A DNA stretch of 64,000 bases from assembly GCF_000234665.1 (NCBI RefSeq), contig NC_018332.1, forward strand, positions 429,755 through 493,754, given 5' to 3'. The notes beneath the pieces are model-generated. The model was not told the origin of the DNA. It was given only the letters and a program-made list of their open reading frames with translations, and ran no database searches. Below, piece by piece: positions 1 to 10,158 of this stretch. The stretch is from Leishmania mexicana MHOM/GT/2001/U1103 (taxonomy: Eukaryota; Euglenozoa; Kinetoplastea; Trypanosomatida; Trypanosomatidae). The position numbers and the translations under genes are program-made. Position 1 is the first letter of the stretch, and the number at the start of each line of letters is the position of its first letter.

Positions 1-1
1 G

Positions 2-136
2 AGCACGCTGCAGCTTCTGGCCGATGTCTTCTATGAAAACGGTGCCCAGCACCTGGAACTGCGCGGGGCAGGCTCTGCTGGCTTCAAGCGCTGCACGGTT
101 GCTCTACCTCAAGTGCCGTTCCGTTTCTTGGAGTAA
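2..136 (+). CDS. C-terminal end of an upstream protein (partial)
   Basis: The frame beginning at base 2 stays open and ends in TAA at 134-136, giving the last 44 residues of a protein that starts outside the window. The peptide begins STLQLLADVFYENGAQ and ends VPFRFLE. Its codon use is like the other genes here, whereas the spacer that follows turns C/T-rich. Forty-four residues are too few to recognise a family. It may be part of an alpha/beta fold, but nothing specific can be claimed. Confidence 0.7.
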   Translation, partial: STLQLLADVFYENGAQHLELRGAGSAGFKRCTVALPQVPFRFLE

Positions 137-793
137 AGGTGCAGGTTGAAGAACTCGCAGGACTGGGGCCATCCGCGGCTCTTTCACGCATGCGCCCTGT
201 TTGGGATTCGGGAAGACACACGCACACATGCGACGCGACGGCCACTTCCTCTCTCTCCTCTCTCTGTGCTTGGATGTGCGCGGCCGGCTACAATCGATGC
301 GCCGGCCTCCATCTGCGTCGCCGAGATGCGTGAACGCACCGCATCTGTATCTCCTCGCATCCGTAACGTCAAACATAGTCGCGCGTGCGAGTGCGCACGC
401 GTATTCTTTTTCTTCGCAGGGGGGACAAGATGGGCATATAGCCAGCAACAATCCCAACTCCTTCCACTGCCGCGAGGTCCTTCTGTTTCGGCGCAGTCCT
501 TTCTTGGACCTTTGTCGCGTTCGCCTATCTCACTCCGCGCCTCTCTCCTGCTCCGTCATTGGGGTCACCCCTCCCCCTCCCCTCCTTCGACGATATCCGC
601 GTCGTACTTGTTCCTTGCGTGTTGTGTTGGTTGACAACTGCGCCCATCGCGCTCTATCTACGCCATCGGACACACCGCATGCGCACCCGCTCCCGTTTCA
701 TTCTTCTTTTGTGTTCTTTCATAGATTTTTTTCCCCCGTATTCTCGTCACTTGTATTGGTACGTAGGACAAGCTCTCCTGTCTTGCCTCACTT
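137..793 (+). other. Intergenic spacer with SL acceptor region
   Basis: No gene is seen. Open frames here are C/T-derived low complexity (Ser/Pro/Leu-rich). The downstream end holds a T/C-rich tract at about 716-760 and an AG at 765-766, a likely trans-splice acceptor for the gene at 794. Confidence 0.6.
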
Positions 794-3709
794 ATGGGCG
801 CCGTCCTGAGAGGCGCCGTCAGACACCTCACAGCAGATCGTCACTGGGGCGCGGAGGACCTCGCCCCGCCTCCTTTTCTGGTGCCGTTTTCTGGTGCCTC
901 TACTGAGGATGAGCACTCGACTCGACTTTATGCCTGCGGGTGCCTCCGTGCTCTGAGTGCAGACGGGTGGGCCAAGGGTAAGCCGATACGGTGGCGCGTT
1001 CCGGAAAGCGTGAACCTTTCTGGCATCGCTGGCAGTGGAGGAGGCGTTGCTGACGACAGGCAAACCGAAGGTGACGCTGCGGCTGACGTGCTGGTGAAGC
1101 TTGTTTCGGTGCTGTCCTCGCATCAGCTGGCCGTCTTTTCTCTTGAAGGTCATAGCGAGGTGACTGCTGCGGATGTGCATCAATGGGCAACATGGTTGGG
1201 GCCGGATGCGCGAGCTAGGTTACCTGCGGCGCCGTGGAGCAACATTTGTGTCGCGAACCTGAGCGACTGTTCTCTGGGGGACGCCGGCGTGCAAGCGCTC
1301 ATTTCCATTATTTTCCCTAGCGCTACTGCACCGCCAAACGACGACTCTCGGCATGCTGCGTCGGCACCGCACCGAGCACGTCTCCCTCTTCTGGAGTCCT
1401 TGATACTCGACGGTGTAGGTCTGACAGACCGCGGTGCGGTGTGGGTGACTTCCTACTTGGAAAAGGTCGCACAGTGTAGAGACGGTGCGCGCCCGTGTGC
1501 TGCACGTGATGACGCGTCCGCATCTCTCTGCAAGCGCTGCCTTCTGCATACACTCTCTCTGCAGCGGAACACGCTAGGAGCCGTCGGGGTCCTGAAGCTC
1601 TTGCACGCCTCCCTCGTGAATCCATTCCGTGCAGGCAGCGCAAACGGCCACATCGTAGACTCTATCGATCCCTCCTGGAACTCGTTGGCATCTGTGCCGC
1701 GTGGCTGTGTTGGCGAGGAAGAGAACAGCTCGGCCGCCCGCCGGAAGCTTCTCATTGCTCTCGGTGCGGGCATGGCACAATCGGCATGTGAAAGGCAACC
1801 CCTGGAAGCGGCAGAAGAAGCATCATCACCGCGTAGGAGTCCTCTTCTCTTAGTGGGCTGCGGCGTGGACGAGGCCGATGCACGTGCGCTGTACACTGAA
1901 GGTTTTCTCTTTGCTTTCCTCGAGTGCTTTCGTGAGGCGGCGTACAAGGAGATGGGTGACCTCTCGCAGCGCTCTCCGGCGCGGCAGGTTTTGCTGCCGC
2001 CCTTGTGCATGCAGCTAACCAAGCTTGACCTCAGCCACAACCACTGCCTCGGTGATGCTGGCATCCGGCAGCTGTTGAGCGCTCTTCTCTGTCTGGAAGC
2101 AACGCGTGAAGTGTCGCGCAGCACGTGGCACCCGCTCGGTTCTGCGCAGCACGCGTTTAGTGGTGTCGAAGAAATTGTGTTACGCGAGGTTGGCTGTACG
2201 GATGCCGTGCTGGCGGATGTGCTGCGACTGCTGAGCTCGAACATTAATCGAGCCATTCCAGGCTTGACGCGGCAGGGAAGCGTAGCACGCGAGCTTTCCG
2301 ACCTCGAAGCCGTCTTTCAAGAAGAGGTGCATCGCACTCTTCTCGACGAGGCGCGCGTCCTGGCAGGTATCCGCGCAGAAGGGGTTCAGCAGAACACCGA
2401 GAATGCCGAGAATGACAGTTTCACGCCGTTCACATACCTGCCATCGCTAAGGCTGCTGGATCTCTCCGAGAACTCGTTCTACTCAGCTGCCCTTATTGGT
2501 GCTGTAATGGCTGGGGCTGCTCTACGTGCATCATACGCACCTCCTCGCGCATCCGACTCGGCGGTCACTGAGCACCACGCGGCAGAAAAACATGGCGGCC
2601 TAGCGCCGCGTGAAATGGGCCTGAGTGCCACTGCCGGTGAACACGGCTTCGCCTTGGGCTTGGAGGAGTGTGGGCTCGCGGACACGGCCTTGCTGCAGCT
2701 CCCACTCTCCCTTCAGCTGCTGCGAGCCGTGATGCCAAAGTACGAGGAACCGCGCTTTTCCACAGCCTCCTGCCCTCCCACCGTTGGGCCACGGCATCCG
2801 ACCCAGCCTCAGTCGCGTAGATGCACTTGGTTCCTGGGAGGCAACCATCTCACCCACTTGGCGCTCCTTCGACTTCGGGAGTTCACGAAAACCCTGGCGC
2901 GGTGCACCTCCGGGGGCATCCCGCTATGCTCGGTTAACGCCTACGTGGAACGGAATGCAATACTGCATACTGCCACCACAGTAAGGGAGAGCGAGGAAGA
3001 GGACATGGAGGGTAGTGAGGCAGCCGCCGTGGACGCTTCTTGCCTGTCGTGGCTCGGCATAACGGCTATGGAGGACAACGTCCGAGGTGGTGGCATCACC
3101 GAACGAGCCGCCTCAGGAAGCGATGCAAATTTTGCCAACCACTTTGTGACTCTGCACGACCTCACGGCACTGCGGGTGAGCTGGCATCAACTTCCATCCT
3201 TGTACAACCTCGCAGCTGTGGAGAAGGGCCGCGACCCTTGCCAGTTTCCCATCGCGTCAAAGTCTCTCCTGCGGCGGGGGCCGCAGACCAATGCGGCGGG
3301 GTTCAGTACCTGTCCAGTGCACCCTGTCCGCATCAGTGCCTCTGGCGCTGTGGCTCCGGCACCCGTTGCGGGGGTCACTGCACCAGAAACGCGAAGCAGT
3401 CAAGCCTGGGCGCGCCTCTCGAGACGCACCAGTGTCGAACCCGAGCCTTCTCTTGCCTATGCGGATGGATACTCTGATGCGTTGGTCGACAGGATGGACT
3501 GTCACGATGACCATGCTGCGTTGTGGGCATCGCCATCATCGATGACGGTAAGCACCAATGCCCTCATTGATGCCTTGATTGCCGAGGCGGAGCAGGTGAT
3601 GCGGGAGCGCAGTCCTTTTGTGGAGGCGGGCCGCCAACTCGCGAGTGCTGAGCTGCTCACGGGCCTGCCCTCTCCATCACCGCTTGACACGCATAGTGGC
3701 CTTGAGTGA
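794..3709 (+). CDS. Large leucine-rich-repeat protein, ribonuclease-inhibitor type
   Basis: A 971-residue protein with scattered LRR units of the RNI/tropomodulin kind, each a short beta strand followed by a helix. Clear units are LILDGVGLTDRG near residue 200, LSLQRNTLGAVG near 252, LDLSHNHCLGDAGIRQLL near 410, LDLSENSFYSAAL near 552 and FLGGNHLTHLALLRLRE near 680. Between them lie acidic or Ser/Ala-rich disordered stretches (about 590-620 and 740-760), and the last 150 residues have no repeats. No signal peptide or membrane segment is visible. LRR proteins of this type normally serve as protein-binding scaffolds, and many trypanosomatid ones are cytoskeletal or flagellar; the partner here is unknown. 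The ATG lies about 28 bases after the predicted SL acceptor at 765-766. Confidence 0.85.
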   Translation: MGAVLRGAVRHLTADRHWGAEDLAPPPFLVPFSGASTEDEHSTRLYACGCLRALSADGWAKGKPIRWRVPESVNLSGIAGSGGGVADDRQTEGDAAADVLVKLVSVLSSHQLAVFSLEGHSEVTAADVHQWATWLGPDARARLPAAPWSNICVANLSDCSLGDAGVQALISIIFPSATAPPNDDSRHAASAPHRARLPLLESLILDGVGLTDRGAVWVTSYLEKVAQCRDGARPCAARDDASASLCKRCLLHTLSLQRNTLGAVGVLKLLHASLVNPFRAGSANGHIVDSIDPSWNSLASVPRGCVGEEENSSAARRKLLIALGAGMAQSACERQPLEAAEEASSPRRSPLLLVGCGVDEADARALYTEGFLFAFLECFREAAYKEMGDLSQRSPARQVLLPPLCMQLTKLDLSHNHCLGDAGIRQLLSALLCLEATREVSRSTWHPLGSAQHAFSGVEEIVLREVGCTDAVLADVLRLLSSNINRAIPGLTRQGSVARELSDLEAVFQEEVHRTLLDEARVLAGIRAEGVQQNTENAENDSFTPFTYLPSLRLLDLSENSFYSAALIGAVMAGAALRASYAPPRASDSAVTEHHAAEKHGGLAPREMGLSATAGEHGFALGLEECGLADTALLQLPLSLQLLRAVMPKYEEPRFSTASCPPTVGPRHPTQPQSRRCTWFLGGNHLTHLALLRLREFTKTLARCTSGGIPLCSVNAYVERNAILHTATTVRESEEEDMEGSEAAAVDASCLSWLGITAMEDNVRGGGITERAASGSDANFANHFVTLHDLTALRVSWHQLPSLYNLAAVEKGRDPCQFPIASKSLLRRGPQTNAAGFSTCPVHPVRISASGAVAPAPVAGVTAPETRSSQAWARLSRRTSVEPEPSLAYADGYSDALVDRMDCHDDHAALWASPSSMTVSTNALIDALIAEAEQVMRERSPFVEAGRQLASAELLTGLPSPSPLDTHSGLE

Positions 3710-4430
3710 CGTGAGCCTCGGAAGGCCAGAATCAGAGAGGATGGAAGGCCATATGCCTGCCCCAGTTCGTGTGCCTGGGTCCATGTTATGTTCGTGCAAC
3801 ACCGAAGACAGCAGGAGAGCCGAAAAAAAATGGAGCGGCCGAAATTTGGCCTGCACGCGGAGGACTCGGCAAGAAAGACACACAACAGAGACGCGACGTG
3901 GGAGGGCAGCACCAGATCGCACCGGTCAACTAGGTATGGCGAATGTGCCACTGCCGCCGCATAGCCTCTCGCTCCGCGTATGACTCGTCTTCAGGTCGAA
4001 CTCTTTGAGGATAGTCCGCCGCCTGGACACGCTCACCTCAAGTACACAGAGAGACTTGCAGAGAATCGCATGTGTAGCTGCGCCCTCCCCTCCTCCTCCT
4101 CCGCATCTCTCACAACTTCTGTTCAGGCCTCTCTCTCTCGTCGAGCGTTTCCGGAACTGCTGTGAGTGAGTGCACCCTTGTGCGGCATCACGTCTCTTCG
4201 CGACAGAGCAGGAAGGGTTGCATCTTAGTAGTCTGTACGTGCTCTGCAGACAGAGATCACACTCTCGACCGTGATTGTGTGGGAGCTGCGGACGCTGCGC
4301 CACCCCATCACATTGCGCTTCTACCTCCCTCATTCCTCCCCCCTCCACTGGTTCTGCGTGAATCCTCTTCACTTGACAACGCGGACCTCGTTCAGGGCCT
4401 GTCTCTCCTATCCAAACCTTCCAAAATAAA
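3710..4430 (+). other. Intergenic spacer
   Basis: No gene is seen. C/T-rich stretches at 4083-4140 and 4320-4400 precede a likely SL acceptor AG at 4394-4395 for the AN1 gene. A run of A at 3824-3831 is the only homopolymer. Confidence 0.55.
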
Positions 4431-4730
4431 ATGAGCGAACCATGCGTCTTCAAGGGGTGCTCGAACATGGCGTTGGTGGCACTGCCCAAGTGTGAGCACT
4501 GCGAGAAGCGCTACTGCACGAGCCACATGCTGCCTGAGCGGCACGGGTGCGGCGATGCGTGCAAGAACACGGCGCAGCGACAAGCCACCGCCGACGCAGC
4601 GGCGCAGCGGCGGGCACGGCGGCACCTCGGCAATGAGGACGCGAAGAAGCGGCTGGACAAGAAGCTGGAGGCCAACGAAGCGGCGCGTAGAAAGAAGACA
4701 AAACCGGCTCAGGCCCCCGCTAAAAAATGA
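4431..4730 (+). CDS. AN1-type zinc-finger mini-protein
   Basis: A 99-residue protein whose first 40 residues are an AN1 zinc finger. The ligand set is C5, C10, C21, C24, C29, H32, H38 and C40, i.e. C-x4-C, C-x2-C, C-x4-C-x2-H and a final H-x-C, with the usual aromatic before the fifth Cys (RYC). The rest is a basic, Ala/Lys/Arg-rich helix (about 45-99) ending in a Lys-rich tail. AN1 domains occur in eukaryotic proteins tied to ubiquitin, p97 and stress response. This one has no A20 or ubiquitin-like partner domain, so it is a minimal single-finger form. The ATG follows an A-rich stretch (aaaataaa). Function beyond zinc binding is inference. Confidence 0.85.
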   Translation: MSEPCVFKGCSNMALVALPKCEHCEKRYCTSHMLPERHGCGDACKNTAQRQATADAAAQRRARRHLGNEDAKKRLDKKLEANEAARRKKTKPAQAPAKK

Positions 4731-5563
4731 CATGTGCGGAGACACGACAGGCGGTACACGCAGCGCGCCCCGGCACGCGAGCGGCGGCTCTTGACAGCAG
4801 CGGGAGAGCTCAAACGAGGAAGGCGTAGGCGAATGCCTCAGTAACGGTGCCGCTGTCGCTTTCCACCCCTTCTCCCCTCTCCTGAGCTCGTTGGTCGTTA
4901 TCGTCGCCGACCCATTACGAGCACCTCGCTGAATACCCGAGGGAATATGTTGTGGTAGCGGTACAGGCCTGCGAAGCGGGCAAAGGTGGCGCGACGAGGC
5001 GCGGACGCCGCCTCTGTCCACGACATGCATAACTGGAACGCTCTCTGTTTCTATCTGTAGGTTTTCGCCTCGGCAGCTCCTGCTAAGACATTCAAAAAAG
5101 AAAGGGTGATGAAGATAATCGCCATAGTGCAAATGGTGGTGCTTGGCTGGCCGCGGACTGATAGAAGCACCTCTGCATGTTGGGTGCGTGCCAGCAAGGG
5201 ATCCGCGATTCGGGCAGCTCCTGCACTAGTCGGGTGCGAGCGCCGCGCCTGATAGTGTTCCCTACTTCTCCCTTGCTGCACTACCTCCTGATCACGGGGC
5301 CTTCCTTTAGCTTCTCCTTTCCCTCCGTCTTGTCTTTCCCTCTTCCCCCCCCCCCAAAAAAAAAAAACTGGGAAGCTGTCTGTGCGAGCCAATCCCCCCC
5401 CCCCACCACCACCACCACCATCACACGCCTCCTTTTCTAACTTACGTCCTTTGCCATCGCAGGGAAAGGCGCGGCAGACCACCGTGATCAAGCGCCCATC
5501 CACGCTTCACAGACCACCCTTATCCACACCCTTACCCCAAATTCGTGCAACGCCGCAGTAGTC
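4731..5563 (+). other. Intergenic spacer with homopolymer runs and SL acceptor
   Basis: No gene is seen. It contains C11 directly followed by A12 (5345-5367), and C11 followed by (ACC)n at 5394-5420. The T/C tract at about 5428-5455 with AG at 5461-5462 is a good SL acceptor for the gene at 5564, leaving a 5' leader of about 100 bases. Confidence 0.6.
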
Positions 5564-6244
5564 ATGTCCAAAAAGTACAAATCCTTCTACGAGAACGATG
5601 GCAGCGGTCGAGATACCTTCGTCAACTACGCCGGAGCGTACTGGATGAACCCATTGCCAGCCGGCACCTTCTTCAAGAGCAGAGGACTCCTGACTCAGCC
5701 GAGCGTGCCGACAGAGTACGGAACTAGCCTCGTGATGGATGACAGCACCCCATTCCCGGGCCGGACCCTCTTTGGCAAATCGCGCTACGGCACTACCATT
5801 CTGGCAGCAGACCAGGCCGCCGCAGTCGACCCTACGGCTGGCTCGCAATCTGGCCACTCTGCCGGTATGGGTAGCACCTCTGGCTCGACCGCAAACCGCG
5901 TGGCGGGGACGGACGCGGACGCGCCAGATTTCGACGGGGAGGCGACAGCACTCGAGCACATCTCATTCGACGTCTCGAACCCGGAGCGGCGTCTGCGGCA
6001 GCCAGGGCACGCTACGACCGGTCTGGAGGGCACCGGCGGCGGTTCCACCTACAACGGCGTCAAGGAGCCATGGACAGCGCCGAACGCGGTGGACAGCACG
6101 CTGTTGCGGCTGGCTCCTGCGTACGAATCGACATGCCACTACCACCTGCGCACGGGTCTCTTCTACACCGAGGACGCTGCGCCGCCGCACGAGATGACTC
6201 TTCCAGACAAGGGTGTCACGTGGGGCAGGTCTCGCTACTACTGA
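5564..6244 (+). CDS. Conserved-looking 226-aa protein of unknown function
   Basis: A 226-residue soluble protein rich in Gly, Thr, Ser and Tyr, with no membrane segment or signal peptide. Short aromatic-basic motifs recur: YKSFYEND near the start, FPGRTLFGKSRYGT at about residues 63-76, and GVTWGRSRYY as the last ten residues. A Gly/Ser/Ala-rich linker covers about 85-120. Small extended proteins with repeated Tyr/Arg motifs and little secondary structure are common among microtubule-inner or axonemal proteins, but that resemblance is only of style. I do not recognise the family. The start is the first ATG after the SL acceptor at 5461-5462. Confidence 0.75.
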   Translation: MSKKYKSFYENDGSGRDTFVNYAGAYWMNPLPAGTFFKSRGLLTQPSVPTEYGTSLVMDDSTPFPGRTLFGKSRYGTTILAADQAAAVDPTAGSQSGHSAGMGSTSGSTANRVAGTDADAPDFDGEATALEHISFDVSNPERRLRQPGHATTGLEGTGGGSTYNGVKEPWTAPNAVDSTLLRLAPAYESTCHYHLRTGLFYTEDAAPPHEMTLPDKGVTWGRSRYY

Positions 6245-7840
6245 GCAGCGGCTCTTGTGTACGTGCGCGTATGCGTGAGAGTGTGGTTGTGCGCAAGGGA
6301 CGTCGTCGGCCGTCCATCTCGCCGCTTTCCGTTGTCACCACGCGGCATGCGTCGCATCACACTTGTACAGTACCTTCCTTGGCGTTCCAAACGTGCGTCA
6401 CCGACCGCCTCAGAGCGGCACTCGAACTATTGCGCATCCGGTCACGCGTTTGAAGCCATCTCTGTGTATGCGTTGCGCGCACCTGCCGTTCGCTCTGCCG
6501 CTCTGGATCGCTCGCGGACTTCTTTTTTTTTCGAATATTGTATTCTCAAGCATGGGGACATCGTCTCCACCTCGACTTCTTACACCCTCGCTGAGCTACT
6601 GCACAAGACATCTAGCCGCAAAACTGGATGCGTCCTGCATGTGCACAGGAGGGCGTCGAAATCACTCAACAGCACCTCTGAGGTGTCGCCCATGCACGGA
6701 TCATGTACAGCAGTATCTCGTTTTTTTTTCATTGTTCATTATTATGAGATTGACGTCAGAGAGGCGTAGGCGGATGAGCGCCCTTTCTCCCAAACTCCAA
6801 CGGTACAGGTGCACGTCAGCGGAAAAGAAAGGGAAGCGGGCGCTCACACACACACAAACTCTCACACGCAAGCACGCACACGGTAGCCTAATATACTCTT
6901 CCATCTCTCTTGCATTGCTACTAAACGGACGCTGCGGCCTCGCTTAGTCGGCCTTTTATTTTGTATCTCTCTCTCTGTGGGTGTACGTGCGTACTCGAGT
7001 TGTTGTTTACCATCACGGCCTCCTGCTCTGTGTCTTTGCCTCCTCACCGGATTTCCCCATGTACCGCTGTCTGACGTAGATGCCTATGCTCCCCCCCCCC
7101 TATTGCCTCCCACCCCCCTCCCCCACGTCCGCCCGATATAGCTGTGACAAGGTGTGAAGAGCAAGTACGTTGGCAGGGCAGGGGATCAGACGCTCACCAC
7201 GTAGCTATACGAAGAAAAAAATGAAGGATGCGCTGGCCAGTGCTCTTGCATGTCCGACGCTGTGTTTCGCTTGCTGCTCTTTGTGAAGGTGAAGGGTAGT
7301 AGCGAAGCATGCGCGACAGGGGTAGCGCTACCGTCACGGACACATCCGCATAGGCGGACGGAAGAAAGATGGGGAGAGGTCAATGGGGACTGACCCGCAT
7401 CTGTCGCGATCTGTCTCTTCCCTCATGGTCTCCCTTTGCTCACTATGGGTATATGGCCGAGCACACGTGTGTGTGTGTAAGTGGGGGAGATGCACGAATT
7501 ATCAACGTTTGGTGAGCGCGAGTGGGCCGTTGCTCCCCACTGATGCCAACCACGCACCAGTGCAAGAAACAAATCCGGAAACGAAGCGAGAGTCCTTCAC
7601 GAGGCTCAGGGGGTCGATGCTTACCCACACTTCTTTTTTGGGGGAGGGGGAGGAGAGGGCGGGGTGCACGCATGCGGCACACGCAAACAGACTGTGAAGC
7701 GGGGCGGATGTAATCGTGTGCGGATCGTCCTCTCCTAGTATTGGTGAAGGGTGTCACCGATAGATGCTGTACACCGTGCACCCTCATCCACCCCCCTGCA
7801 CCGTTAGGATGTTTGTAGCACCCCCTCCGCCGCGTGACTC

Positions 7841-7859
7841 GCACGGCTGTCAGCCGTGC
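7841..7859 (+). repeat. GC-rich perfect inverted repeat (hairpin)
   Basis: GCACGGCTG, one T, then CAGCCGTGC: nine bases perfectly complementary. In practice this is a 7-bp GC stem with a 5-base loop. No terminator role is expected in this organism. It could fold in the 3' UTR of the 226-aa gene or the 5' region of the copine gene. Confidence 0.6.
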
Positions 7860-8580
7860 ATGTGCTACCCCACGCGCTTGAGCCCCCGCTGCTGCGACAG
7901 GCAGGCTTGAAGGCGAATGTGGATATCCAGTTTCCCGCCCCAGTTGCCAGTGAAAACGTACGGTGGGGTTCCTTCGCCGCGACTTTGACCACCTCTTTTT
8001 TTTAATGCCGACTCTATCAGAGCATCACTTCTGCCTCCCCCTCCCGCCCTTTTCTTTTCTTCGGGGTGAAACTGCAACTTCATCTCCTTGCTTTGACCAC
8101 ACTGGACGTGTAGTTTTTCTTCACGCGCACCTCTCCCCTCGCCTCCCGCCTGTCGTCGACACCCATACCGTCACACGCGCACGCAAACGCGCCATACAAC
8201 CCTGCAGAGGTCCGGTGTGCAACCCTTCCACCTCCATTTATGACGGCAGAGCCCGCCCACTACATTTCTCTCACAAAGAACAAAAAAAAACAACGCATCG
8301 AACCATAAAAAAAGAAAACAACGTCGTCGTCGTCCACTATCGAAAGTCCATTGTTTCGCCGCACCTGTGCGCCTCTCTGCCATCCCCCACAGCTACTTTG
8401 CTTATCGTGTGCGAGTTAGCCCTTCTCTCTCGCTCCACTCGTGAAGCGCCTGCCACAAAGCGATATCGAGCGCGGTGATCGAAGGAGCGCAGCGAGTGTG
8501 TTCTAATTTTCTTTTCGTTTTCCGGATTTCGCTCTCGTCTGTGTCCGCCTTGCCGCGTGCCTCGCCTGATCTCCTCTTTC

Positions 8581-8582
8581 AG
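8581..8582 (+). promoter_or_regulatory. Predicted spliced-leader acceptor AG for copine
   Basis: AG after the pyrimidine-rich stretch ending ctgatctcctctttc. It falls downstream of an in-frame ATG at 8557, so a transcript spliced here starts translation at 8632. This decides the start of the copine gene. Confidence 0.6.
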
Positions 8583-8631
8583 GTACAGCAAACCCTCCAG
8601 TGCCCTCTGCTCTCCATCCTGCCACAGGACG

Positions 8632-10158
8632 ATGGCATCGATCAGCACGACGGTGCAGTTGTACATCAAGTGCTCGCACTTGTTGGACAAGGATTTGACT
8701 TCAAAGTCCGATCCGTACGTCGCTCTGTTCGACATCACGGATGGCGGCAAAGTCTGTGTGGGACGCACCGAAGTAATCAAGAATAACCTCAACCCTGAGT
8801 TCCATACGTGCATTTCCGCGACCTACTTCTTCGAAGTTCGCCAGGTCATGCGCGTGGAGGTGTGGGACAGCGACAAGAACAAGCCCGATGATCTGCTAGG
8901 CGTTGCGGAGTTCACGTTTGGGTGTCTGCTGTCATCGCGCGGCTCCACACTGACGCTCAGCCTCGGCGGCAAGAGCACCGTGACGCTCACTGCGTCATAT
9001 GTTGGGTCACGGCGCGGCACCATTGGCGTGACCTTCCGCGGCCGAAGCCTGAAGAAGATGGACCTGTTCGGCAACTCAGACCCGTACTTCGTTCTGAGCC
9101 GCCTTCTCCCCAGCGGCCAGCGGGTCACCGTCTACAAGAGCGAAGTGATCAAGAACACGCTGAACCCGCAGTGGAAGCCGACGCGGACGATCGACCTGGT
9201 AGAGCTGTGCGGGGGTGACTTTGTCTCCCCTTGCATCCACTTCGAGTGCTTCGACCAGGACCTCGGTGAGGACGAGTCGATAGGGAGCTTTGTGCTCACT
9301 GGTGGGCAGCTGCTGGTTGCCTCTGGGAAGGAATTCGAGCTGGTGGTTGAGAAGAAGGGGAAGCGGAAGTCGCACGGGTTTATCGCGGTGACCCGGTGCG
9401 ACTACGTGAGGAGCTACGACTTTCTCGAGTATTTGCAGGCTGGCATGTCGCTTAGCATCGCCTTCTCAATCGACTTCACCGGGTCGAACGGGCCGCCGAG
9501 CGACCCGCGCTCGCTGCACTTCTACAGCCCGCAACACCCGAACAGCTATATCCGGGCCATGCTGGCTGTGAGCAACGTTGTGCAGGAGTACGACAGCGAC
9601 CGGATGTTTCCCGTGTACGGGTTCGGCGCGGTGGCGCCCTTCACGAAGGGCACGAGCCACTTCTTTCCGCTGAGCGGCAACCCCTCGAACGCGTACCTGA
9701 ATGGCATGCAGGCGGTTGTGGACACCTACGCTGGGCTACTGCCCGCGCTCCAGTTCAGCGGGCCGACGAACTTTGCACCGACGATCCGCACGATCACTGA
9801 CGGAGCGCGACAGTTGCGCGGCGTGTACACGATTCTTCTGATTCTGACGGACGGCGCGATCACCGACATGCAGGATACGATCGACGCTATTGTGGCCGCC
9901 GACGACGCGCCGCTGTCGATTGTGATCATCGGCGTTGGGCGCGCCGACTTCAGCGCGATGGTGCAGCTGGACGGAGATGGTGGTGTCCTTCGAGATCGCA
10001 GCAGCCGACCAGCGCGTCGCGACTTGGTGCAGTTTGTGCCGTTCAGTGAGTTTGAGGGGAAGAGCCCTGCAAGGCTTGCAGCCGCGGTGTTAATGGAGAT
10101 TCCGAAGCAGGTGGAGATGTGGGGGCGCATCGTGCACGCTACCCCAGGTCACTTCTAA
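8632..10158 (+). CDS. Copine: two C2 domains plus von Willebrand A (copine) domain
   Basis: A 508-residue protein with canonical copine order. C2A covers about residues 5-120, with Asp clusters KDLTSKSDPYV and VWDSDKNKPDDLLG. C2B covers about 130-255, with DLFGNSDPYFVLS and FECFDQDLGEDESIG; these are calcium/phospholipid-binding loops. The vWA domain runs about 270-490, with a MIDAS-like motif DFTGSNG (D281, T283, S285) and LTDGAITD with D407. Copines bind phosphatidylserine membranes in a Ca2+-dependent way and recruit partners through the vWA domain. The length matches the family (about 500-550). Both C2 domains keep the SDPY signature, so calcium binding looks intact. The in-frame ATG at 8557 would add 25 residues that do not look like copine and lies upstream of the predicted splice site. 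Confidence 0.95.
   Translation: MASISTTVQLYIKCSHLLDKDLTSKSDPYVALFDITDGGKVCVGRTEVIKNNLNPEFHTCISATYFFEVRQVMRVEVWDSDKNKPDDLLGVAEFTFGCLLSSRGSTLTLSLGGKSTVTLTASYVGSRRGTIGVTFRGRSLKKMDLFGNSDPYFVLSRLLPSGQRVTVYKSEVIKNTLNPQWKPTRTIDLVELCGGDFVSPCIHFECFDQDLGEDESIGSFVLTGGQLLVASGKEFELVVEKKGKRKSHGFIAVTRCDYVRSYDFLEYLQAGMSLSIAFSIDFTGSNGPPSDPRSLHFYSPQHPNSYIRAMLAVSNVVQEYDSDRMFPVYGFGAVAPFTKGTSHFFPLSGNPSNAYLNGMQAVVDTYAGLLPALQFSGPTNFAPTIRTITDGARQLRGVYTILLILTDGAITDMQDTIDAIVAADDAPLSIVIIGVGRADFSAMVQLDGDGGVLRDRSSRPARRDLVQFVPFSEFEGKSPARLAAAVLMEIPKQVEMWGRIVHATPGHF

Larger units (their letters stand above)
6245..8631 (+). other. Long intergenic spacer (2.4 kb)
   Basis: No gene is seen. It holds T-runs (6521-6531, 6720-6729), a (CA)n stretch at 6844-6857, poly-C near 7091-7100, a strong GC hairpin at 7841-7859 (listed separately), and long C/T-rich sequence leading to the SL acceptor at 8581-8582. 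Open frames are low-complexity. Confidence 0.55.

Noticed and set aside
201..809. 202-codon open frame before the first LRR gene
   Set aside because: C/T-rich low complexity, and it overlaps the LRR start; no domain.
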